DNA of 39,478 nt from an uncultured Gammaproteobacteria bacterium (GTDB lineage: Bacteria; Pseudomonadota; Gammaproteobacteria; Francisellales; CACEW01), in NCBI GenBank assembly GCA_902563055.1, contig CACEWE010000015.1, forward strand, positions 1-39,478, read 5' to 3'. Each line of letters opens with the position of its first letter. Position 1 is the stretch's first letter. The translations under genes were made by a program, and so were the position numbers. Under the pieces are notes generated by a model. That model worked only from the letters and a program-made list of their open reading frames with translations, did no database searches and was not told where the DNA came from. Of the stretch, positions 25,303 to 34,184 are shown one piece after another.

Positions 25303-26493
25303 CTAGCCTGCTTCATGTATATTGAGTTTAAATAAGTTATCTATCTTTTTTGCTATTGCCATTGATGCTCCAGGCTGTCCCATTCGTTTATGGGCATTGG
25401 CTTTGTAGTAAAGTGGTTTTGAGGAAGATAAAACTTTATCTATAAAGTTCGCTGTTTGATTTTTGTCCTTGTTTTCTAAAAGAGTATAACCATCCCCTAA
25501 TAAACGGTTCTGGGCATGAGCAAACTTGAACGTAAATTGTGGGCCATGGCCAGGAATACTTATAACGGGTAAGCCTTTACCAATTGCTTGCTCAGCTGCC
25601 GTGCCTGACATAGAAAAAACTGCATCAGCGCCATTAAGCAATGCCGGAAACATATTATGATAAATATGAACAGGCATTGGCAAGGTGTCACATATGTGCT
25701 GGCATAGATCATGATCAAGAGAAGTGGCCAAGGCAAGCGTAATATTAAAAGTATTAGGTAGATACTTTAGTACTTCAACCATTTGTTTGAGATTTTTATA
25801 TATTTCAGGACCTCTAGAGCCAGGTAGTAGTAATAGCGTAGATAAGTTTGGATTTAGTTCCGGGAAATTTTTTGTTTCATCCAAGTTATCCATCATAGGA
25901 TTTCCTAAGTAGTATGACGCTATGTTGAATTTTTTAAGTTTTTCATTAGTAAGGGCATCTCTAACAAATACGCCTTGGCAATAAGAGGAACGCATTAGCA
26001 GCCTGTCAAATGGAGAAAAAACACAATCAGACCACAAGCCCTTTTGTTCCAAAGTATGGACAAAAGGTTTTAAATGTTTCTTGTCATTTCGAATGTAATA
26101 TTCCGATAAGGCTGTAAAAATAGATATATGTGGTTTGCTCGTTAAGCGTGCGATGATTTGTGGTAAAACGTCACCACAAGAAATAACATAATCTATATGT
26201 TTTTTTTGCCGTATAATAGAGCGTATCTGTTTCAAGAGTAGGGTCGGTAGGCCTGCTTTTATATCTTTTAATAGAGTCTTAAAACTTTGATTTGCAAACC
26301 CACAGGAGGGCATGTTTTTAGTTGGGCAGCAAAGAGGTATGTTGTTTTTAACATAGTGAAAGCCGTGGCCTACTAATGGTGCGCCTATAAATTTTATCTT
26401 TTCATGCTTAAGATAATGAATAATACTGCAAGCAATAGCATCTTCAGCTGGGCCATTGCTTATAATAAGTATTGTTTTTATCTTATTAGTCAT
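25303..26493 (-). CDS. LpxB-related glycosyltransferase (GT-B fold)
   Basis: A 396-residue protein resembling the lipid-A-disaccharide-synthase-related family best known from cyanobacteria. It opens ILIISNGPAEDAIACSII and has LGNPMMDNL, LLLLPGSRGPEIYKNL and SMSGTAAEQAIGKGLPVISIPGHGPQFTFKFA, the donor-binding half of an LpxB-like GT-B enzyme. True LpxB has GExSGD at the start, absent here. The acceptor is probably a lipid or lipid-linked sugar, by family only. It overlaps the upstream GT2 gene by eight bases. Confidence 0.75.
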   Translation of the reverse strand: MTNKIKTILIISNGPAEDAIACSIIHYLKHEKIKFIGAPLVGHGFHYVKNNIPLCCPTKNMPSCGFANQSFKTLLKDIKAGLPTLLLKQIRSIIRQKKHIDYVISCGDVLPQIIARLTSKPHISIFTALSEYYIRNDKKHLKPFVHTLEQKGLWSDCVFSPFDRLLMRSSYCQGVFVRDALTNEKLKKFNIASYYLGNPMMDNLDETKNFPELNPNLSTLLLLPGSRGPEIYKNLKQMVEVLKYLPNTFNITLALATSLDHDLCQHICDTLPMPVHIYHNMFPALLNGADAVFSMSGTAAEQAIGKGLPVISIPGHGPQFTFKFAHAQNRLLGDGYTLLENKDKNQTANFIDKVLSSSKPLYYKANAHKRMGQPGASMAIAKKIDNLFKLNIHEAG

Positions 26494-27418
26494 GGCTTAC
26501 CTTAAAAAGATGGCGAATATGATAGAGGTTTAAAAAAGTATTCCTTGCAATACACTCTGCAATGTGGTGGTGACCTTTTTTTTCTAGGCTTTGAAGTATA
26601 GGTCGTAAACTTTTTTCGTTTAATATACCTCCCAAAGAGCTTAGTTCCCATAGAACGCGATGAAATGGAGTTTTTTGAACCATCAGCCTAACGTTTAATG
26701 TAGGGTGTTTTTTCAAAAAACGATTAGCAGTATGTGCGCGATGAATTTCTTTTTCAATGCGAGCTGGGATGGAGTGGATTGTAAATGCGGGGCAGAAGTG
26801 ATAGCCAAGGGCTTTTTTAGACCGAATGTATTGGAGTTTAAATTTCGAGAGTCTAACACCTAGTTCAAGATCCTCCCAGCCATAGATGGAAAAATTAATT
26901 TGATCAAAGGGGCCATTCTTATCTTCCTGAACTTGCTCAAGGAAATAACGATGGATAGCCGTGTTTCCAGTTGCAAAATGTGCAGCAGAAAAGTCCCTTA
27001 TTTTATATTTTTCATTAAAGGGGTCTTGAAGATTATAGGTGTTTATTAACCTACCAGAAGAAACGCGTTTAGGTGGAGGGCTGCCTTTTTTATAGCCTAT
27101 GGAGCGAACATGTTCAAGTAAAAGCATAGGTGATGCAATGACATCACTATCTAAGAATACTATAATGTCTCCTTTGGCATGCAAAAAACCAGTATTGCGC
27201 GCTACTGAGCGTCCTTTGTTTTGGATAAATGAAATGGACCTTAGATTTTTTTCTTCCAGGGTTTGTAGCCATTTTTCTGTTTTATCCAAAGAACCATCAT
27301 TAATTAGTATAACTTCATATTCAAACTGATTATTAGTGTTTTGATTTAAAATTGCGGGTAATGACTTTTTTAGAACCTTAAGATTGTTAAAAGTTGGTAT
27401 AATGACACTGACTAACAT
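26486..27418 (-). CDS. Family 2 glycosyltransferase
   Basis: Inverting GT-A glycosyltransferase, 310 residues. The catalytic domain spans about 1-220: MLVSVIIPTFNNLKVLKKSL, the nucleotide-binding INDGS (Asp41), NKGRSVARNTGF, and the metal-binding Asp90-Ser-Asp92 in VFLDSDV. GWEDLELGVRL supplies the ED pair of the catalytic base region. The C-terminal 80 residues are helical and basic, suggesting peripheral membrane contact; no membrane helix. Ten bases after the GT8 gene, overlapping the LpxB-related gene downstream. Sugar and acceptor unknown. Confidence 0.88.
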   Translation of the reverse strand: MLVSVIIPTFNNLKVLKKSLPAILNQNTNNQFEYEVILINDGSLDKTEKWLQTLEEKNLRSISFIQNKGRSVARNTGFLHAKGDIIVFLDSDVIASPMLLLEHVRSIGYKKGSPPPKRVSSGRLINTYNLQDPFNEKYKIRDFSAAHFATGNTAIHRYFLEQVQEDKNGPFDQINFSIYGWEDLELGVRLSKFKLQYIRSKKALGYHFCPAFTIHSIPARIEKEIHRAHTANRFLKKHPTLNVRLMVQKTPFHRVLWELSSLGGILNEKSLRPILQSLEKKGHHHIAECIARNTFLNLYHIRHLFKVSHD

Positions 27419-27427
27419 AAAATTGGC

Positions 27428-28273
27428 CTATATTTTTACAAGGGTTTGAAGCTGATATTTGTCCCACAGAGCTTTATATGCAATATTTCTATGGGTCCAT
27501 GGTTTTCTTATGCCACCGCTCCAATGAAGAATGCTTATTTCATTATCAGGTACTTTTAGCCAATGCGAAATAAATTTACTATTCCCAAATCCACAACGGT
27601 TCCAGCGTCTCTCTAGTGGCTTGAAATTATGAAAAATTAAATTTTGTAGGGGTTCTGTTGATAAGCTAAAGAGTTTGAACTTGTATTGTTTGTTCAATGT
27701 GCAGTAGTAGAAGAAGCGTTGCGTAATTGTATCATCCCAGTAGCTAAGATCCGTTAAAAAAACACCGCCATTAAATGGCTTTTGAATTATTTTGGCTAGC
27801 TTTCTGTGTTTTAATGGATTTTTAAAGTACAGCGGAGCCCAAAAAGTGTGCGGAACTGCAGCATAATATTGATCTTTAGTAAAAGTGTTTGTTTCAAATA
27901 AATCGTTAAGGTTACCTAAAACTATAAGATCAGTATCAAGGTATAATACTTTCTTCAATCTAGGAAATAATGAGGGTAAGAAAAATCGTGCATAATTCAT
28001 GTATCTAGCATCATGTCTGGAAGTATATCGTGCTTTTACATATTTGATAAGGTCTATAGGCGCTTCAAAAGGCTTAATGTTAATGGTGAAATTGCAATTG
28101 TTAAAAGTTTTTGAAAGCCTGTTTATAAATTGCTGTTCTTCTTGGGGCGGGACAATAAGATTAAAAACAAAGTCTTGTGTATTTGATCCATTTTGAATGA
28201 TAGAATGTATAACCGTTTCTACTGTAAACACTATATTGAAGGTTAGACTAAAGACAATATTTTTTTGATTCAA
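27428..28273 (-). CDS. Family 8 glycosyltransferase (LgtC/WaaJ-like)
   Basis: Retaining GT-A enzyme of 281 residues, family of lipopolysaccharide galactosyl- and glucosyltransferases. Marks are ARFFLPSLFPRLKKVLYLDTD with the metal site Asp113-x-Asp115, the following LIVLGNLNDLF, FNGGVFLTDLSYW, and the C-terminal metal-site His in ILHWSGGIRKPW. The N-terminus diverges from the usual HI(A)...D start: IVFSLTFNIVFTVETVIHSI. First gene of the minus-strand operon GT8-GT2-LpxB-like-SDR, divergent from the LpxB/ABC pair across a 166-base region. Confidence 0.88.
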   Translation of the reverse strand: MNQKNIVFSLTFNIVFTVETVIHSIIQNGSNTQDFVFNLIVPPQEEQQFINRLSKTFNNCNFTINIKPFEAPIDLIKYVKARYTSRHDARYMNYARFFLPSLFPRLKKVLYLDTDLIVLGNLNDLFETNTFTKDQYYAAVPHTFWAPLYFKNPLKHRKLAKIIQKPFNGGVFLTDLSYWDDTITQRFFYYCTLNKQYKFKLFSLSTEPLQNLIFHNFKPLERRWNRCGFGNSKFISHWLKVPDNEISILHWSGGIRKPWTHRNIAYKALWDKYQLQTLVKI

Positions 28274-28439
28274 GGGGATTTGCTTAGTTAATGCGCTTTA
28301 TTTTAGTGAGTATAACAGTTTTTTTTTTATACGGGAATGGGATCAACAAAAATTTCTAGACTGTAAAACATAATATAAGCTGGTGCTTTGGCTTTGCAGG
28401 TATTATAATCCTCCAAGCTGGGAAATATAGAATAATACA

Positions 28440-29624
28440 ATGGATCAAAAAAATTTGAATAATATCTTTATTTCCACAGGAGAAGTTTCTGGTGATCTTA
28501 TTACCAGCCATTTGATAAAAGAGCTTCAAGCTTTAAGCCCAAATATAAAGATCACTGCAATTGGTGGAAGTAAAGTTGCTGACACTGGTGTTAATAGGAT
28601 ATTTGATAGTACAGAGCTTGGTGCAATTGGTATTTTTGAGTGCATACCATTGTTGGGTAAATATATTCGTTTTAAAAAGACAGCTAAGAGGCAGCTTAAA
28701 ACATCCAGGCCAGACTGTGCTATCTTAATTGATGCCAATGGTTTTAATAGCGGTTTAGCAAAACAGCTAAGAAAAAAAAACATCCCTGCTATTTGTTTTA
28801 TTCCTTCTCAAGATTGGGTGTTTAATAAACTTAGTCCTTTAATGGCAAGGTTGGTTGAATGTACACAGCGTATCATATGTATTTTCCCTCAGGCAGAAGA
28901 ATATTACAGAGGGCTTGGAGCAAAAACTATATTTTTAGGAAATCCTCTAGTAGATATACTCGATAAGGTGCCGCTTAAAAAGGAAGCTCGTAAGATATTG
29001 AACTTACCACAAAAGGCAAAGGTTGTTGCTTTAATGCCAGCCTCTAGGCGTCAAGAACTACATTTAATATTGCCAGAAATGCTTGCGGCAGCCAAGCTTA
29101 TCCAAAAGCAATATGATAACATATATTTTTGTTTGCCTATTGTAAGACATGATTTAACAACTTGTATTAAGCGCATATGCGAGAAAGCACAAATAAAAAA
29201 TTTAAGCTTCTTTCTAGATGAAGGTCCAAATGTTATTGCCGCATCTGACGTGGTTGTATCCAAATCGGGTTCAGTTAACATAGAAGCAGCGATCATTGGA
29301 ACGCCTCAAGTTGTTTTTTACAAACTAAATGCGATTACTTATTGGCTTGCTCAAAATGTACTTAGAATGAAAAACCCTCCTTTTATTTCGCCTGTCAACC
29401 TTTTAGCTGAGACTGAAGTTGTTCCGGAGTTTCTCCAAAATGAAGTTACGCCAGAAGCACTAGCTTATGAAGTTTGCGCTATTTTATCAAGGCCTGATCG
29501 GTGCAGAGAATTTCAATATGCATACAAGCGTATTAAGAAAAAATTGGGTCAAAAAGGAGTAATTAAAAATGTTGCTCAAGATATTTTAAATTTTATAAGC
29601 CAATATGAAAGGAAAACAACATAG
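28440..29624 (+). CDS. LpxB-family lipid glycosyltransferase (lipid-A-disaccharide synthase homologue)
   Basis: A 394-residue GT-B protein close to LpxB, which joins UDP-diacylglucosamine to lipid X. The GEVSGD motif is at 14-19, then GAIGIFECIPLL. The acceptor-side IDANGFNSGLAKQLRKKNIP follows, where E. coli has IDAPDFN. Then come FIPSQDWVFN, FLGNPLVDIL, MPASRRQEL (usually PGSRxxE) and SKSGSVNIEAAIIGTPQVVFY. Several positions match the cyanobacterial-type LpxB better than the enterobacterial one. It could be the genuine LpxB or a paralogue. No strong ribosome binding site. Its stop overlaps the ABC transporter start by one base, tying it to export. Confidence 0.78.
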   Translation: MDQKNLNNIFISTGEVSGDLITSHLIKELQALSPNIKITAIGGSKVADTGVNRIFDSTELGAIGIFECIPLLGKYIRFKKTAKRQLKTSRPDCAILIDANGFNSGLAKQLRKKNIPAICFIPSQDWVFNKLSPLMARLVECTQRIICIFPQAEEYYRGLGAKTIFLGNPLVDILDKVPLKKEARKILNLPQKAKVVALMPASRRQELHLILPEMLAAAKLIQKQYDNIYFCLPIVRHDLTTCIKRICEKAQIKNLSFFLDEGPNVIAASDVVVSKSGSVNIEAAIIGTPQVVFYKLNAITYWLAQNVLRMKNPPFISPVNLLAETEVVPEFLQNEVTPEALAYEVCAILSRPDRCREFQYAYKRIKKKLGQKGVIKNVAQDILNFISQYERKTT

Positions 29625-31390
29625 TGTCTTATACGAAAAAGTACCATGATTACGTTCAATTCAAGCCTTTAAAAAATGATTGGTTTTGGTTGTGGGGGCA
29701 TATAAAACAATATCCATTTTTAATTATTGGTGTATTGTTCATGATTATTAGTTTTGCAGCCTCTAGCCTAATTTTACCAATAACATTAAAACATATTACC
29801 ATTGCTTTTCAAAATAAAAGCTTTGCTGAATCTACAAAGTTTGGTTTTGTAATTTTCATATTTTTTATTTTGCAAGGTGGTCTGAATTTTTTCCAGAATA
29901 CTTTAGCTGCAAAGTTAAATCAGAACCTTTTAAAAAGCATGCGTGACAGTGTTTTTAGTTATGTTTTGAAATTGGAGTTTTCTTTTTTTTCTAAAACAAA
30001 AGTTGGCGACTTTATTTATCGTATTACGTCTAATGTAGATATGATTGGCTCATGTATGGATTTACTTTTACAACAGGCCATACCTGGACTTGTCACTGCT
30101 ATATGTTTGCTTGCTTATTGCTTTTATCTTAATGTAACGCTAACATTATTACTTTTTATTTTGGCACCAATAACGGCAATTACTATACTTTCTATAGGCC
30201 GTGCGATAATAAAGTTTTCTAAAACTTCTCAAGATACTGTTCGAAGTATGTCATCGTATTTATCTGAGTTTATTGTTGGAATTGGGGTTATAAAAAACTT
30301 TGCAAAAGAGGATTTTGAAGAAAAAAAATTTTTAAATTTTACAAAGAAATATTGTACATCTAAGTATAATCTTGAAAAATCTAAAGCAATGCAATTTCCT
30401 TTAATGGGATTTATAAATGGCCTAAGTATTATGCTGCTCATAGGGGTTATTGGATATTTATTAGCAAATAAAGTTTTGGCTGCATCAGATATTATTCCTT
30501 TTGCTGGGGCTGTAGCATTACTCATCAATCCTATTTTAAAGCTGGGTCAGTTTTATACATCTATTAAGGATATTCAAGTGCCACTGAGGGAGGTGGTTGA
30601 ATTTTTTCAACATGATTGTGCTACTTCTAATAATAGTAATCAATATAAAATTACTCCAAGTAACTTTGATATTGTTTTTGAAAAGGTATCTTTTGCTTAT
30701 CATAAGGATAAATGTGTTTTACAAGATTTAAATTTAAGTATTTATGAGCGTGAAGTTATTGGTATTGTTGGTTCTTCTGGTGCTGGTAAGTCTACGCTTC
30801 TTAACCTTATGATGCACTTTTACACTCCTTGTAGTGGTCGTTTATTATATGGTGGTATAAACATTAAAGATTTAAATATTTATGATTTGCGACGTCACTT
30901 TGGGGTTGTTATGCAAGAAACATTTTTATTTACTGGTACTATTGCTCAAAATATTGCCTATGGAGAGGAAGAAATAGATTATCAGCAAATGGAGCATGTA
31001 GCAAAACTTGCACATGCGCATGAGTTTATAAAAGATTTACCTCAAGCCTATAATACCAAAATTAACGAGAGAGGGTTAAATCTTTCAGGAGGTCAAAAAC
31101 AAAGATTATCCATTGCTCGAGCATTATACCATAAGCCTAAGATTTTAATTTTGGATGAAGCTACTTCTAACATTGACTCAGATTCAGAAAAAATGATCCA
31201 AAAGTCGATTGAAAAATTACGTAAGAGTATGACAATTGTAATAGTGGCGCATCGTTTTGCCACTATTGCTCAAGCTGATCGTATTTTAGTAATAGAAAAC
31301 GGTCGTATTAAAGAGGAAGGGACGCATGATGCGCTTATGCAGAAAAATAAAAGCCTCTATAAACAATTATATTTGAACCAAGTGTTGTAA
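29624..31390 (+). CDS. ABC exporter, fused membrane and ATPase domains (MsbA-like)
   Basis: Half-transporter of 588 residues that should work as a homodimer. Six membrane helices lie in about 30-325. The ATPase domain then has Walker A GSSGAGKST (about 385), signature LSGGQKQR (about 486), Walker B ILILDEAT (about 506) and the switch His in VAHRF (about 541). This arrangement is that of MsbA and other lipid or peptide exporters. Starts at GTG overlapping the TAG of the LpxB-like gene. Given neighbours, the likely cargo is a glycolipid or lipid-linked sugar moved across the inner membrane; this is inferred from position, not sequence. Confidence 0.88.
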   Translation: MSYTKKYHDYVQFKPLKNDWFWLWGHIKQYPFLIIGVLFMIISFAASSLILPITLKHITIAFQNKSFAESTKFGFVIFIFFILQGGLNFFQNTLAAKLNQNLLKSMRDSVFSYVLKLEFSFFSKTKVGDFIYRITSNVDMIGSCMDLLLQQAIPGLVTAICLLAYCFYLNVTLTLLLFILAPITAITILSIGRAIIKFSKTSQDTVRSMSSYLSEFIVGIGVIKNFAKEDFEEKKFLNFTKKYCTSKYNLEKSKAMQFPLMGFINGLSIMLLIGVIGYLLANKVLAASDIIPFAGAVALLINPILKLGQFYTSIKDIQVPLREVVEFFQHDCATSNNSNQYKITPSNFDIVFEKVSFAYHKDKCVLQDLNLSIYEREVIGIVGSSGAGKSTLLNLMMHFYTPCSGRLLYGGINIKDLNIYDLRRHFGVVMQETFLFTGTIAQNIAYGEEEIDYQQMEHVAKLAHAHEFIKDLPQAYNTKINERGLNLSGGQKQRLSIARALYHKPKILILDEATSNIDSDSEKMIQKSIEKLRKSMTIVIVAHRFATIAQADRILVIENGRIKEEGTHDALMQKNKSLYKQLYLNQVL

Positions 31391-31429
31391 TACATCTAAG
31401 TATACCTATACACGCTTGAATAGAAAGTG

Positions 31430-32740
31430 CTATTTTAGAAAGTTTAAAATAGCTTTAGAAATATCTGATGCACCTCCTGGTCTAGCCTTGCAGATCTGTA
31501 AATCTTCGCGTATTTTAGCTAGTTTTTGTGGGTGATTTCTATATTCTATAACCATGTGAGCTGTATCTATTGGTGATGCTGCTATTATTTCAGGTACAAT
31601 TTCTCTTTTTGCTTTCTTATTAGGCCAGGCAAGTAATTTTTTTTTCTTTCCAAAATACCATTTTATCGTCAATGGTAAAAATAATTTTTGCAAGAGAGGA
31701 ATTCGAAGTATTAGGCCTGGAATTCCATCAAGAAAATGGTTTAGTTTGATACTGTAGAGCTTAAAGTGTTCAATGAGTGCAGGACTAAGGATAAGCATAG
31801 GTGTTCCAAGCTTACTAAGCTCATCTGTAATAGTACCAATAGTTGTGATTGCTAAATCAGATGCGGCAAGTTGGGCATGTGCTGGATAATGGTTTTCAAT
31901 GTTAATACAATTGCCATTTTTAGTTATTAAAACAAGAGATTTTTTTTTCTTTTGGATCGTTCCATAGCTACCTTGGATTTTTGTATGCCAAGGGTTTGTG
32001 TCAGATGCATATTTACTTAATTGCTCTAATGTTATATGAGGTGGGAGAAATAAAACTATTGAGAATGGATGTTTGCTTTTTTTTAATTCATCAGCAATGG
32101 CTATGCAGTATGGAAGCATGAGCATCAGTTTGATTGGCTTAGAGCCAGGAAGAAGACTTAATTGAAAAATGGTGTTTTTTTTGTTAGATTGTTTTTCCCA
32201 ACCAAAAGATAGTGGTGAAGATTGATCTGAAATAGCATCTTGAATTAAGTCACCAGTGATTTGAATTTTATTTTTAACTTTTGGCCTAAAGCTTTGATTT
32301 ATAGTATTTTTATCACGACATAAAAAACAATCAATAAATTTCAGCCACCGGCAATCACCTTCAGTATAGACAATACTAGAATATCCAAATCGTTTCGCTA
32401 TAAGCCAAGTAAAAGCTTGATCGCCACCTAGAAAAAGAACTATGCCTTTTTTATGCCATTGCCAATTATCAGGAGTGCGTTTGCTTATGAGAAACCGCAT
32501 GAAGTGTTCAGGTTTAAGTACTCGATTAATCTTAAGACCTTTTTTTAGAAATTGAAACTCTCCGCCACTGGCATGTTTGCATGGTGTTAAGAGAACGCTA
32601 ATTCTGGCAGCAGGAATTTGTTTTTTAATCTCAATTGTAGCTGGTCTTACCCAGGATAGTACTTCTCCTGGTCCATTAGATAAAATAACGATGTCATAAA
32701 GGGATTGGCACTCATTAGTCATTTTGATTACGGTATGCAT
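31430..32740 (-). CDS. Third LpxB-related protein
   Basis: A 436-residue GT-B-like protein. DIVILSNGPGEVLSWVRP and ARISVLLTPCKHASGGEF at the start are typical of a second group of LpxB-related proteins known from cyanobacteria. ITGDLIQDAI, LLPGSKPIKLMLMLPY and AITTIGTITDELSKLGTPML are the equivalents of the donor-binding motifs. A basic, hydrophobic segment near 335-365 (IPGLILRIPLLQKLFLPLTI) could attach it to the membrane. It is convergent with the ABC exporter gene and divergent from lptF-like. Function and substrate are unknown; activity cannot be judged. Confidence 0.72.
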   Translation of the reverse strand: MHTVIKMTNECQSLYDIVILSNGPGEVLSWVRPATIEIKKQIPAARISVLLTPCKHASGGEFQFLKKGLKINRVLKPEHFMRFLISKRTPDNWQWHKKGIVLFLGGDQAFTWLIAKRFGYSSIVYTEGDCRWLKFIDCFLCRDKNTINQSFRPKVKNKIQITGDLIQDAISDQSSPLSFGWEKQSNKKNTIFQLSLLPGSKPIKLMLMLPYCIAIADELKKSKHPFSIVLFLPPHITLEQLSKYASDTNPWHTKIQGSYGTIQKKKKSLVLITKNGNCINIENHYPAHAQLAASDLAITTIGTITDELSKLGTPMLILSPALIEHFKLYSIKLNHFLDGIPGLILRIPLLQKLFLPLTIKWYFGKKKKLLAWPNKKAKREIVPEIIAASPIDTAHMVIEYRNHPQKLAKIREDLQICKARPGGASDISKAILNFLK

Positions 32741-32901
32741 GTTTACTTTTAGTTTCCTCTACCGCATTATACGTGTTTTTTTGTATATTAGGATAGGAGT
32801 ATTAGCAATAAGCGCGCAATTTTAACTAATTAATGCTTAAGGGATAAAAATTATTTAGTTAGTTGTAAATCTCTTTTATTTAAGCATCGCTTATTAAACA
32901 A

Positions 32902-32921
32902 AAAGGATTGCCTTATCCTTT
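32902..32921. repeat. Inverted repeat in the lptF upstream region
   Basis: AAAGGAT-TGCCTT-ATCCTTT, 7-base-pair arms, about 100 bases before the lptF-like start. Read on the minus strand it is followed by TTTTTGTTT, like a terminator, but no minus-strand gene ends here. It may be an operator or a chance repeat in AT-rich DNA. Confidence 0.3.
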
Positions 32922-33020
32922 GTCTTTATTAAAATCCTCTACATGTGCTGACTGTAAGAGACTATGATTTTGAAAATTTCATGATAAAATAGGCTCATAA
33001 AAAGTTTATCCTGTGTTTCC

Positions 33021-34109
33021 ATGATTATTCGTCGCTACATTGTTAGAGAGCTGCTGCATACCTTGCTTACACTACTTTTTATATTTATTACTATTATAAT
33101 GCTCAATATGTTTGTTGAGGTTATCACTAAAGTTGCTCATGGAGCTATACCAACCTTCGTTATGTTCAATATTCTAGGCTTGGCTTTACCATATCAACTT
33201 TCTTTCTTATTACCAATTTGCTTTTTTCTTAGTATTGTTGTCAGCTATGGCCATATGTTTTGGAAAAATGAGCTCCATGTTCTTTTCGCAGGAGGATTTA
33301 GCTATTTTGAACTTTTAAAAATAACGCTTGTTCCAGCAAGCTTTTTATTCATACTGGTCTCATTTTTGTCTTTTTATGTGCTACCTCATCTAGAACTGTA
33401 TAAAAAAAGTATTTACCAAAGCCGTAATAATAATACTATTGTAAGTATGGTTCAGCCAAGAAAGATAGTCAGTAGCCCTAATGGTTCACAAATAGTGTAT
33501 GCAGATGAATTTGATCAAAATAAAAATTTGTATAAACATATTTTTTACTTCCAAAAAAATAATAAAAATCAACCAGCAGATATCATAACAGCACAAGCAG
33601 GGAGAGTTATAAATCAGGGCAATAAGAAATATTTGTTGCTATATAATGGTGAGCGCATAACCGACAAAAACAGTCCAGACATGGAAGAAACCTTATTCAA
33701 GCGTTACAAATTTCGTATTTTAGGGACGCCCATGCTCATGTCCAAGGGGAATGCTCAGTTTCTCTCAACACTTGAGTTATTAAAAAATTATACACCAGCA
33801 AATTCGATAGAGTTTCAGTGGCGTGCAACTTTTCCTTTTACAATTTTAAATATGATGATCATTGGCTTATGTATTTGCAGAGTTTTACCAAAGCAGGGTA
33901 GGTTTATAAACATCATTTATGCAATTTTAATTTTTTTAGTATATTACAATTGTATTATTGCTATAAACTCTATCATGATCCACCATGCTGGAAATGCAAA
34001 AATTAATTTATGGCAATTAAATCTTTTTGTTTTGCTATTGGGTTCAGTGTGGTTGTGGTATCTTGATGGTTGCTGTTGGTTTGATAAGTTTTTCTTGAAG
34101 AAAAGTTAA
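33021..34109 (+). CDS. lptF: LptF/LptG-family permease (YjgP/YjgQ)
   Basis: Inner-membrane subunit of the lipopolysaccharide exporter LptB2FG, 362 residues. It starts IIRRYIVRELLHTLLTLL as LptF does, with three helices before residue 120. A periplasmic jellyroll domain (about 130-265; MVQPRKIVSSPNGSQIVYADE) and three C-terminal helices follow. The symbol LptF is favoured over LptG by the IIRRY...REL start, but the two are similar. An lptG gene normally follows; here an outer-membrane protein gene lies on the opposite strand instead, so the partner must be elsewhere. No strong ribosome binding site is seen. Confidence 0.85.
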   Translation: MIIRRYIVRELLHTLLTLLFIFITIIMLNMFVEVITKVAHGAIPTFVMFNILGLALPYQLSFLLPICFFLSIVVSYGHMFWKNELHVLFAGGFSYFELLKITLVPASFLFILVSFLSFYVLPHLELYKKSIYQSRNNNTIVSMVQPRKIVSSPNGSQIVYADEFDQNKNLYKHIFYFQKNNKNQPADIITAQAGRVINQGNKKYLLLYNGERITDKNSPDMEETLFKRYKFRILGTPMLMSKGNAQFLSTLELLKNYTPANSIEFQWRATFPFTILNMMIIGLCICRVLPKQGRFINIIYAILIFLVYYNCIIAINSIMIHHAGNAKINLWQLNLFVLLLGSVWLWYLDGCCWFDKFFLKKS

Positions 34110-34184
34110 ACATTAATTGCTTTGAACTTTTTAAAAAAATTAGCAAATTGATGAAGAAAATTTAAATAGTAAGCCTTTCTATGA

